The notes under the pieces are model-generated. The model did not search any database. It worked only from the letters and a program-made list of their open reading frames with translations, and was not told where the DNA came from. 64,000 bases of DNA from Rickettsiella endosymbiont of Xylota segnis (GTDB lineage Bacteria; Pseudomonadota; Gammaproteobacteria; Diplorickettsiales; Diplorickettsiaceae), in the NCBI RefSeq assembly GCF_964019545.1, contig NZ_OZ026451.1, positions 806,001 through 870,000 on the forward strand, in the 5' to 3' direction. The position numbers and the translations under genes were made by a program. Positions within the stretch are counted from its first letter, which is position 1. Each line of letters starts with the position of its first letter. Of the stretch, positions 57,170 to 64,000 are shown piece by piece.

Positions 57170-58450
57170 TTAAATACGACGACAATAGGTTTCTTTAATA
57201 CCACAAGCGACGAAAATTGCCAGCAATAAACTAGCGAGCAAAAGCAATAAAGCCGTACGAAAATCACTATTAGAATACAAAGGTAAACCGTGCTCCATCG
57301 CACCATCCCAATTTTTCTGTAACATCCAACCAATAAGTGGTTGAAATCCTGCACCAATAATTACCGAAGCCATATTCGCGAATGCCACTGACGTCCCAGC
57401 AACAGTTTGTGGGTTAATTTCCGAAGCCACTGCATAAGCGGTTGCCACACCGGTATTGGCAAATCCATATAAAAATAACAAACTAAATAAGATACCCAAA
57501 GGTAACCCGGGCAATAAAATAACCAGACTGGCGAATAATAAACTGAAACTTGCCGATAAAATGAGTATAATTTTGCGTCGTTGAATTTTATCTGAAATCC
57601 AACCGACTAAAGGACCCCCGATCGTCCAACCAACAAAGATTAAACTGATTCCCATCGCAGCCACTTCATTCGTTAAATCATGGGTTTGACGAAAAAATTT
57701 AACCCCCCATAATTCTGCCAAAGCGGCAGTGGGTGCAAACAGTAAACCAGCTAATAAAGCGTTCCACCAACTCTGTGGATTTCGCAGTACGCGCATCAAA
57801 CCTGACCAAGGTGACTGTGTTAAAGTTTTTTTAACTTTGGTTTGAGCCGCCGGAAATTTCGGATCACGTACTAAGAGTGCCACCAGCATCGACAATAAAA
57901 TCATTAAGCCCGCAATAAAGGATAAAGCCCTACGCCAACCCAGGTTTTCTACTAAATAAGCCATTGGCATTTGACCTACTGCAGCACCTAGCATACCTAA
58001 GGCCTGCGTCAAACCCGCTAACAAGCCAAACTTATGTGCCGGAAACCACACCGCCGCTACTTTCAATGCACTGACAAAAGCGAATGCTGCACCAAAACCC
58101 ATCATCAAGCGCGCAAACGCAGCAATTTCTAAATGTGTAGTGCTCGCAAAAATAAGACAAGACACACCACAAAGAAAGATCATGCTGGTCAATAACCAGC
58201 GTAAACTAAACCGATCGACTAAAATACCGACCGGAATTTGCATACCGACATAGGTATAGTAGAAAAAAGCCGATAAACTACCTAAAGCTAAGGCTTGCAC
58301 TTTAAAATCATGCATCAACGAATCGACCATCACACTCGGCGCCACTCTGGCAAAATACTCAATAAAAAAAGCACTCGCCGCCAAACCCCAAATTAACCAA
58401 GGGTAATAAGGATGTTGCAAACATCTATTGATAAAACGATTATTCGACAT
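57170..58450 (-). CDS. MFS transporter (426 aa)
   Basis: A major facilitator with 12 membrane segments. The motif-A loop GILVDRFSLRWLL lies between segments 2 and 3, and the second-half loop GWISDKIQRRKIIL between 8 and 9. N-terminal FFIEYFARVAPSVM resembles the phthalate/hexuronate-type and Legionellales Pht-like families, which import small organic or amino acids. The substrate is unknown. It is flanked by hairpins and transcribed alone. Confidence 0.88.
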   Translation of the reverse strand: MSNNRFINRCLQHPYYPWLIWGLAASAFFIEYFARVAPSVMVDSLMHDFKVQALALGSLSAFFYYTYVGMQIPVGILVDRFSLRWLLTSMIFLCGVSCLIFASTTHLEIAAFARLMMGFGAAFAFVSALKVAAVWFPAHKFGLLAGLTQALGMLGAAVGQMPMAYLVENLGWRRALSFIAGLMILLSMLVALLVRDPKFPAAQTKVKKTLTQSPWSGLMRVLRNPQSWWNALLAGLLFAPTAALAELWGVKFFRQTHDLTNEVAAMGISLIFVGWTIGGPLVGWISDKIQRRKIILILSASFSLLFASLVILLPGLPLGILFSLLFLYGFANTGVATAYAVASEINPQTVAGTSVAFANMASVIIGAGFQPLIGWMLQKNWDGAMEHGLPLYSNSDFRTALLLLLASLLLAIFVACGIKETYCRRI

Positions 58451-58774
58451 TTTTGTGTAATCCCAAAACTTAAGTGTGTGATATAGACTAAGTCAGTTTC
58501 TTGCTATGCAAACACACATCCCTATGCAGGCTACTTTTAAGTACCCGTATTCCTTACTTTGGATTTTTTAAATCCGCTTTATTTACACCTTTCGCATTTT
58601 CAAGTAGGAGTATAGTAAACAGTGCAAAAAATTTTGTCTATGTCAATGCGGAAACGACTTGCTTATTTCGTCTACACGATATCCTGATAGGATAAGCTTT
58701 ACTGCATTTTATCAACTATTATTTAGCCAGTAATCATAATAATATTTTGTTTATTCCAGGATTTATTCTAATTT
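58451..58774. other. Intergenic region between divergent MFS and beta-lactamase-fold genes
   Basis: 324 bp without a convincing gene. A plus-strand 64-codon frame (58501-58695) has no ribosome-binding site or family resemblance and was left out. The promoters of both flanking genes must lie here; no strong consensus was seen. Confidence 0.4.
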
Positions 58775-59926
58775 ATGAAAAAAAAATTCAAATATGGCTT
58801 GCTTTTATTCACTCTCTGTCTACAGATTCCAGCGTATGCCTATAACGAAGAAAAAATACGCGCATTAGCGCAGAGCTTTATGCAACAAAATCAAGTTCCT
58901 GGAATGTCTATAGCGATTATCGATCAAAATAAAATTCATTTTTATAATCTAGGCTGGGCCGATCCGTTAAAAAAAATTCCTACCAGCAACCACACGCTTT
59001 ATACGATAGGTTCGTTCACTAAAACCTTTACAGCAACACTCGCCGCTCGCGCGATAGTGGAAAAAAAATTAAATTTAAATGATCCTTTTATTAATTATTT
59101 TCCAGCATTAAAACAAAATTCCCGCTTAAAATCGATCACACTGAATGAATTACTAACCCACACTTCAGGCTTTCCTTTTGATTTCAAACCCCGACCTAAA
59201 AACTATGCTGAACTTACACAAGCTTTACAACAATACCCAGCTTCAAAAATACCTGGTAAAGAATATAGTTATTCGAACGCCGGTATCGGTATCGTCGGCT
59301 ATGTGTTACAGAATATTTATCATCAGAATTATCAAACGCTTTTAACGACTAAAGTTTTAACCCCTTTGCAGATGCATTCAACGTATTTTCAAGTACCCGC
59401 GCTCAAGGAAAAATATCTTGCTGTCGGTCATGATCCGCAAAATAACATTGTAGCTTACAATAAAAACCTTGAAACATGGTTTGCCGCCGCTTCGTTAAAA
59501 TCAGACATTTCCGATCTCGGCAACTATTTATATGCGCAAATCAATGCGAAAACACTGCATTATAATAATCTGAGTAAAGCAATCCTGTTGGTCCATCAAA
59601 ATAGAGTTTGTTTTGCGGATAAGCTTTCTTGTGAACAACTGGCTTGGCAAGCACATCATTTATCAGTCTTAAAAAATTCTATCGGTGACACTTACTTTAT
59701 TACTTTTGACCAAAATGGGTTTCCGCTCTTTCATAATAAAAAAATAATTAACGCCAATCCTTTAGCCGACGGTAAAATTTTTATTGATAAAACCGGTTCC
59801 GGTTATGGGATGTCCAGCTATATGGCGTATATTCCTGAGCAAAAAATAGGTGTTATTATTCTAACTAATAAATTTTTAGGTGACGAAAGAATCAAACTGG
59901 GACGCGATATTTTACAAAACCTATAA
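58775..59926 (+). CDS. Serine beta-lactamase-fold hydrolase (class C/AmpC-like, secreted)
   Basis: A 383-residue exported protein with a signal peptide ending AYA at about residue 22. Active-site motifs of the beta-lactamase/penicillin-binding fold are present: SFTK (S80, K83), Y166-S167-N168 in EYSYSNAG, and a KTG triad in FIDKTGSGYGMSSYM. LNELLTHTSGFPFD is also a family hallmark. It could be a class C beta-lactamase, a low-molecular-weight D,D-peptidase or an esterase; sequence alone does not decide. Followed by a terminator. Confidence 0.9.
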   Translation: MKKKFKYGLLLFTLCLQIPAYAYNEEKIRALAQSFMQQNQVPGMSIAIIDQNKIHFYNLGWADPLKKIPTSNHTLYTIGSFTKTFTATLAARAIVEKKLNLNDPFINYFPALKQNSRLKSITLNELLTHTSGFPFDFKPRPKNYAELTQALQQYPASKIPGKEYSYSNAGIGIVGYVLQNIYHQNYQTLLTTKVLTPLQMHSTYFQVPALKEKYLAVGHDPQNNIVAYNKNLETWFAAASLKSDISDLGNYLYAQINAKTLHYNNLSKAILLVHQNRVCFADKLSCEQLAWQAHHLSVLKNSIGDTYFITFDQNGFPLFHNKKIINANPLADGKIFIDKTGSGYGMSSYMAYIPEQKIGVIILTNKFLGDERIKLGRDILQNL

Positions 59927-59940
59927 AATTCTATCCTATG

Positions 59941-59976
59941 TTAAGCGCTTCCGCTAATACCAGCGCTTAATTTTTC
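59941..59976 (+). terminator. Rho-independent terminator after the beta-lactamase-fold gene
   Basis: ttaagcgc (59941-59948) pairs with gcgcttaa (59963-59970) and is followed by TTTTTC. It lies 15 bp after the stop codon. Confidence 0.7.
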
Positions 59977-60241
59977 AAAGTAATTAATTTTATTGTACGA
60001 GAACCTTAAACGACTTACCCGGCTGCAATCCCCAAATAGCAAGGATTTTGCTAAAAGATAAAAAAATTTTATACATATATAGTCCAATAAAATTTTAATA
60101 GATAAAAATAAAATGTAGAAATTAAAAACTATTTTTTGTCAAAAAAGAACATGCCTATTTAAATAGAATACACTATAATGTTAGCTCATTTTAATTTGCA
60201 ACAATTTTTGCAAACCCGGCAAGTAATAATAAGGAGCTATT

Positions 60242-61177
60242 ATGCCATTCCCCCCACCAATCAATGAAGCCTTAGAGAACTACGATAAAAAAAAAGGTCC
60301 CTGGCGACGTTTAATCGGCACCCTATTCCCTAGCACAGGCCATCAATATCAAGCAGCCATACGCGCATTACGTAGACTCAGCGAGGCGGATCAAACCAAT
60401 TTTTTAAAATTTAATCAGTGTTTTATTGAAAACGAACCCAATTGCACACAAGAATCTTTCAAGGTTTATCAAGCATTATTAGATTATTTAAACACTATCG
60501 GCAAAAGTAGTAGCTTTGAGCCTGTGCAGCAATTACATGCTAGCAAACTCTTAACAGACAATCTTGATAAATTAATTCATTTGAAAGATGATGAATTTTC
60601 TCTGCTTGCAAAACTACTTTCCCAGTTGAAAAAAAAGAATTTATTATCGCAAACAAACTTTGATAATACCGCTAAATACTTCGAAACGACTAATGAGCAT
60701 ATTTCGAAGAAGTTTAACGACCTTGTTAAAGCGGTAGAGATACTCGACATGCTCTTAACCCAAGAAAACTTTAATCTTTTACTTTCAAACCCTGCACTAG
60801 TAAATATTTTAACGATATTAAAAGCAAACGATCTACTCACCTCAAATAATTGTTGCGAAATTTTTAATGATGGTAATCAATACCTGCGTATCGATAAAGC
60901 CTATAATTCAGTATGGCTGCCGCTTAATACTTATTTATCCACACTTTCAGATCTTAAGGAAAAACAATGGAGGTTTGATCAATTAATTTGTTTAATGAAA
61001 GAGAAAAATCCAGAGCAAAAAATCAAAAATTTTATCCACACATTAAATTCAGAAGGCACTGAATCTGTCAAAAACAAATCTACGGTTAAATGTTTTACAG
61101 CACCTCCGCGACGATCAAAAAGCAGAAGTAGTCTCCAGGATCTGGTTACATTAAGACCGCAACACGGAACGCTATGA
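60242..61177 (+). CDS. Helical protein of unknown function (311 aa)
   Basis: ATG 60242 follows AAGGAG. There is no signal peptide or membrane segment. From about residue 100 to 230 it has loosely repeated helical units of the form L-LL--x-LLTQ/LLSQ-x-NF (LLSQTNFDNTAKYF, LLTQENFNLLLS, LLTSNNCCEIFN), a pattern seen in many uncharacterised Legionellales proteins. The C-terminus is basic, Ser/Arg-rich (APPRRSKSRSSL). It lies opposite the 515-residue coiled-coil gene with a shared hairpin. An effector role is possible but unproven. Confidence 0.65.
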   Translation: MPFPPPINEALENYDKKKGPWRRLIGTLFPSTGHQYQAAIRALRRLSEADQTNFLKFNQCFIENEPNCTQESFKVYQALLDYLNTIGKSSSFEPVQQLHASKLLTDNLDKLIHLKDDEFSLLAKLLSQLKKKNLLSQTNFDNTAKYFETTNEHISKKFNDLVKAVEILDMLLTQENFNLLLSNPALVNILTILKANDLLTSNNCCEIFNDGNQYLRIDKAYNSVWLPLNTYLSTLSDLKEKQWRFDQLICLMKEKNPEQKIKNFIHTLNSEGTESVKNKSTVKCFTAPPRRSKSRSSLQDLVTLRPQHGTL

Positions 61178-61226
61178 ATCCTGGAAAGCCATTATTAATG
61201 CAAAACATTGCCAATAACCTTATAGA

Positions 61227-61255
61227 AAAGCATACTGTTTAACACAGTATGCTTT
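61227..61255. terminator. Strong hairpin between convergent genes
   Basis: aaagcatactgt (61227-61238) pairs perfectly with acagtatgcttt (61244-61255), with a 5-nt loop. It lies between the convergent 311-residue and 515-residue protein genes and probably terminates both. Confidence 0.75.
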
Positions 61256-61272
61256 CTGTAATTCAAATTAAA

Positions 61273-62820
61273 TCAAGATTTAAGAGTCGCGCTTAACACC
61301 ACAGGATCGATATTATCTATTGGAGATAATTTTTTAAAATAACCCGCGGTAGGGTTTTTATTTTCGAAAGATTTTACATTTTTATTATTCAAAACCTTTG
61401 ACGCTTGATTTTCATGCTGCTTTTGACCAATTGCTTCCAATTGCAGCACTGCTTTCTGGATCTGTATTTCTATTTCATCAAATCCTTCCATGCTTGGGTT
61501 TTTCTCGCATATTATTGATAAGCAGCGATCAAAGGAATTGGCCTGTAAACCTAATTCTTGAAAAGTTTTCTTGTCTAACTGTTTTTCAGAATTCTTTACT
61601 AATATTTCATTTCTTAGAAGATCAAATTTCTCTGGAGGTAAATGCCTTTTCAAGGTTTTGAGAATAGGAACTATCTTATTGTAAAAAAAACTATTTTTTA
61701 TTGATGCTGCTTGCTTAATAAATTCTTCATCGGATTGATCATTGAACTGATGTGAAATATTTTCGTCCAGCCTAAACTCTAAATCTTCATCTTTTTTTTC
61801 ATTAGTAGAATACGCTAATCTTTCTAATAAGAAATCGATTTTAACCCAAGTAGGTAAATTATTTGTCTCTTTAATCGCTTCCCTTTTCTTTAGATTCTTT
61901 ATAGCGATTTGCAAATTTTGTAATAAAGAAAAATTGTCCTGAGAATTTTGAGTTTGCTCTGAGGCTGCAATGTTATCCATATTTTTTTGTTCTAACTGCA
62001 CTTCGACAGCTGCTCGCTTGGATAATTTACTTTGTTCATCAGGGCTAACATTTTTAGTAGCGCTAATTACGTCGTCTTTTTCTGTTGTATCATTATTTTT
62101 TGTTTTAAAGATTCCTCCTGCTATAGCTAATTTAGCGAATTTTTGCTCTAATTCTGAAGATGCTTGATTATTATTTAAAGTTACTGAATTTACCTTCGGG
62201 GACTTAAGCCTATCTTTATTGAGATCGTCTTTATTAATAACCAAAAAGGGTTGAATATTTTCCTGTTTAGCCGTTTGCTTATGCTGTAAAACTTCCTCTT
62301 TTTTCTGTTTAGTTGCTGGTGATATTGTAGGGACAGGATTTTTTACTGGCTCAAGGTTTGCTTTATCTTTAGCGATATTTTCATTATTTTTAGCAACAAT
62401 TTCTTGACGATTTTCTTGCTTTTTAGCTTGATTCAGTCTAGCAGGAACTAAAGCAGGCTTCAAATCATTTTGTTCTGCTCTATACTTAGCAAGCATTTCA
62501 TCTAAAATTTCACTTTCTTCTTTCGTTAATTTCTCCTTTTTAGAAAGCTTAAATATGGCGAACTTAAGGGCATATTTTCTTTCAATATCAGAAACTTCTT
62601 GGACAATTTCACTTATTTCTTCTCTTTTTTTTTGTATCTTAGCAAGCATTTCATCTAAAATTTCACTTTCTTCTTTCGTTAATATCCTCTTTTCAGAAAG
62701 CTTTTTTATGACGAACTCAAGGGCATATTTTCTTTCAATATCAGAAACTTCTTGGACAATTTTATTTATTTCTTCTTGTTGTTTTATTGGACGTTGAAAT
62801 TGCACGGTGTGTTTTAACAT
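61273..62820 (-). CDS. Coiled-coil protein with a 51-residue tandem repeat (515 aa)
   Basis: A highly charged, Lys/Glu/Gln/Asn-rich protein without signal peptide. Residues about 15-118 are two tandem copies of a 51-residue helical unit: each has IVQEVSDIERKYAL, then LTKEESEILDEMLAK. The middle (about 120-330) is low complexity with Lys/Gln/Asn runs. A helical domain follows at about 335-480 with REAIKETNNLPTWVKIDFLLE and FDLLRNEILVKNSE. No family was recognised. It lies between tolA and the rest of the insertion that splits tol-pal. A scaffold or effector role could be imagined, but nothing shows it. Confidence 0.65.
   Translation of the reverse strand: MLKHTVQFQRPIKQQEEINKIVQEVSDIERKYALEFVIKKLSEKRILTKEESEILDEMLAKIQKKREEISEIVQEVSDIERKYALKFAIFKLSKKEKLTKEESEILDEMLAKYRAEQNDLKPALVPARLNQAKKQENRQEIVAKNNENIAKDKANLEPVKNPVPTISPATKQKKEEVLQHKQTAKQENIQPFLVINKDDLNKDRLKSPKVNSVTLNNNQASSELEQKFAKLAIAGGIFKTKNNDTTEKDDVISATKNVSPDEQSKLSKRAAVEVQLEQKNMDNIAASEQTQNSQDNFSLLQNLQIAIKNLKKREAIKETNNLPTWVKIDFLLERLAYSTNEKKDEDLEFRLDENISHQFNDQSDEEFIKQAASIKNSFFYNKIVPILKTLKRHLPPEKFDLLRNEILVKNSEKQLDKKTFQELGLQANSFDRCLSIICEKNPSMEGFDEIEIQIQKAVLQLEAIGQKQHENQASKVLNNKNVKSFENKNPTAGYFKKLSPIDNIDPVVLSATLKS
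62485..62800 (-). repeat. Two-copy 153-bp tandem repeat within the 515-aa coiled-coil gene
   Basis: A segment beginning cttagcaagcatttcatcta at 62485 recurs at 62638, exactly 153 bp (51 codons) later, and the identity is near-complete for the first 48 bp. The period is a multiple of three, so both copies are in frame. The similarity at DNA level suggests a recent duplication. Confidence 0.85.
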
Positions 62821-62940
62821 GATCGAACCTAACTAAGTTTAAGAACGATCGAGTGTAATTTTTGATTCTTAAGAAAAGATTAATATCACTTATGTATTTA
62901 TATTTTAAATAATAGATATATTATTTATTAAAAAAAATGA

Positions 62941-63786
62941 TTACTGCGTAATAACGCCTTCGGGGCGTACCGTAAGATTGATTTGCCGAAACGTATGAAA
63001 CAAACCATTATTTTTTGGCACGGGTAAAGGCGATGCTTTGTACACTGCCGTTTGTGCCGAACGATCCAATACCGAATTTCCGCTACTCTTAACAATAATC
63101 ACTTCTAATACCATGCCACCTGGTGCCAAATGCACGACTAATTTAGTTTCCAGATGTTTATTCATTTCGGGAGGAATGATCCATTGTTGGGCAATAGCTT
63201 GTAAAATCAGATGTCGATATTTGTCCGTGGTCGCGGCATTGCGCGCCGCATTAATCTGTTGCTTGGCCAGCGATTGCATTTCTTGATCCAGTAATTGCTG
63301 AACATTTTTTTCAACTAACTTTAACGATTCTTTAGATGGTTTTTGATGTTTAACAACAATTTTTTTGGGTTTAATCGCGACGACTTTGGTGGGTGACGTT
63401 TTAACAGGCAGCACCTTTTTAACTAAAGACGGCTGTTTATTCGGTACTTTCAGTGGAATAATCTTATTTTGCTCAGCTTTAGAAACTTTTTTTTCCTTGA
63501 TCGCTAGTAGCACCGGACTTTTTTTAAGTAATATCGGTTTCGCTAAGATTTTTGCCATAGCGGTCGGTAGCTGTTTTATTTTCTCTGTCTCAGGCGTAGG
63601 CTTTTGCACTAATGCATCCATCGATATTGCAGTTGCATGGATCACTTGTAAAGGCGGCGGCGCTAAAAATAATAATTTTGTGTTATGACGCAAGGTCAAG
63701 AATAACGCTAAAAATAGAACAATATGTAACACTACCGCCACGACTAGCGAATAACGAAAGTCCTCTTGCTTGGCTCGGCTTAACAT
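62941..63786 (-). CDS. tolA: Tol-Pal system inner-membrane protein TolA
   Basis: A 281-residue protein from ATG 63786 (MLSRAKQEDFRYSL); an in-frame GTG at 63831 would add 15 residues. One membrane segment (VVAVVLHIVLFLALFLTL) is followed by a long Lys-rich helical periplasmic region and a TolA/TonB-like C-terminal domain (LVVHLAPGGMVLEVIIVKSSGNS then ALDRS-type AVYKASPLPVP). It spans the periplasm to TolB-Pal during division. Directly downstream of tolR; tolB is about 8.7 kb away. Confidence 0.9.
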   Translation of the reverse strand: MLSRAKQEDFRYSLVVAVVLHIVLFLALFLTLRHNTKLLFLAPPPLQVIHATAISMDALVQKPTPETEKIKQLPTAMAKILAKPILLKKSPVLLAIKEKKVSKAEQNKIIPLKVPNKQPSLVKKVLPVKTSPTKVVAIKPKKIVVKHQKPSKESLKLVEKNVQQLLDQEMQSLAKQQINAARNAATTDKYRHLILQAIAQQWIIPPEMNKHLETKLVVHLAPGGMVLEVIIVKSSGNSVLDRSAQTAVYKASPLPVPKNNGLFHTFRQINLTVRPEGVITQ

Positions 63787-63835
63787 ACACTTTTCGCGCT
63801 TGAAATTTTTGTCTGTGTTGCTGCTCAACACGATT

Positions 63836-64000
63836 TTAAACCGTTGGTGGGGATTCGGTTAATAAACCAATATTGATGGCGCCAGCTTGTTGTAATAAAA
63901 CCATCGCAGTCACTACCTTACCGTAATCGACTTTTTTATCCCCTTTTACAAACACTTGACGCGGCACTTTTTTTTGTTCCGCACTGCGTAGTTGCTCACT
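63836..64000 (-). CDS. tolR: Tol-Pal system protein TolR (partial; N-terminus off the right edge)
   Basis: The last 54 residues of an ExbD/TolR-family protein: VPRQVFVKGDKKVDYGKVVT, then MVLLQQAGAINIGLLTES. This is the conserved periplasmic domain, with the VKGDKxVxYG motif and the terminal GLxTE. The remaining N-terminal part lies outside the window. tolQ should follow further upstream. Confidence 0.93.
   Translation of the reverse strand, partial: SEQLRSAEQKKVPRQVFVKGDKKVDYGKVVTAMVLLQQAGAINIGLLTESPPTV

Noticed and set aside
58501..58695. A 64-codon plus-strand frame between the MFS and beta-lactamase-fold genes.
   Set aside because: No ribosome-binding site, no family resemblance and unremarkable composition.
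1..64000. tRNA genes, rRNA, CRISPR arrays, IS transposases and a dif site.
   Set aside because: No cloverleaf-type sequence, regularly spaced repeats, transposase motifs or dif-like 28-mer was recognised on reading; a dedicated scan would be needed to exclude a divergent tRNA.

Overview
The window reads as chromosome of a low-GC, intracellular gammaproteobacterium of the Legionellales, most like Rickettsiella/Diplorickettsia. This is inferred from gene content, without a database search. The housekeeping genes are typically gammaproteobacterial (metNIQ, mutM, lapAB-rpsA-cmk, accD-folC, potABCD, truA, tolRA and tolB-pal-cpoB). They are interleaved with accessory genes suited to an arthropod host: a giant modular toxin, an M66 metallopeptidase, a chitin-type lytic polysaccharide monooxygenase and pore-forming-toxin-like proteins. 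No tRNA, rRNA, CRISPR array or transposase was recognised.

Layout. 0-2.3 kb: methionine ABC transporter (minus strand). 2.7-4.2 kb: a lone receiver-domain protein, then a Tus-like replication-fork-barrier protein preceded by a 25-bp inverted repeat, possibly a pair of its own Ter sites. 4.2-10 kb: small or decayed genes, a polytopic membrane protein, two adjacent decayed antibiotic-modifying genes and mutM. 10.3-17.5 kb: a single 2394-residue protein with a Ulp1/CE-clan cysteine peptidase (H120, D139, Q171, C177), an NB-ARC ATPase, an SGS-like region, a furin-type site and a latrotoxin-C-terminal-like tail. 17.6-25.3 kb: aldehyde dehydrogenase, a perfect 30-bp hairpin, the M66 (StcE/dictomallein-type) peptidase and another polytopic membrane protein.

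25.7-33.6 kb: ABC-F ATPase, the lapB-lapA-rpsA-cmk-pyrF-SPOR block (minus strand; no ihfB; pyrF is of the eukaryotic URA3 type) and the AA10 monooxygenase. 33.9-36.8 kb: a copper cassette made of a MerR regulator and a CopA multicopper oxidase fused to a CopB-like outer-membrane barrel, with a textbook 19-bp-spacer MerR promoter. 36.9-38.6 kb: a decayed SbmA/BacA-like ABC transporter. 39-42.8 kb: a helical protein and a tandem pair of XaxA/YaxA-like helical proteins. 42.8-51.2 kb: purine permease, folC, accD, potDCBA and truA.

51.3-64 kb: the Tol-Pal system, split in two. cpoB, pal and tolB lie at 51.3-54.3 kb; tolA and tolR lie at 62.9-64 kb. Between them are about 8.7 kb of other genes: cytochrome b561, an amidase-like pseudoenzyme, an HD-like DUF5662-type protein, an MFS transporter, a serine beta-lactamase-fold protein and two helical proteins of unknown role.

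The M66 mucinase-type peptidase and the chitin-type monooxygenase could together attack the mucin-chitin lining of an insect gut. The large toxin and XaxA-like proteins would act on host cells, and the copper cassette would protect against copper stress in the host. These roles are inferred from family membership.
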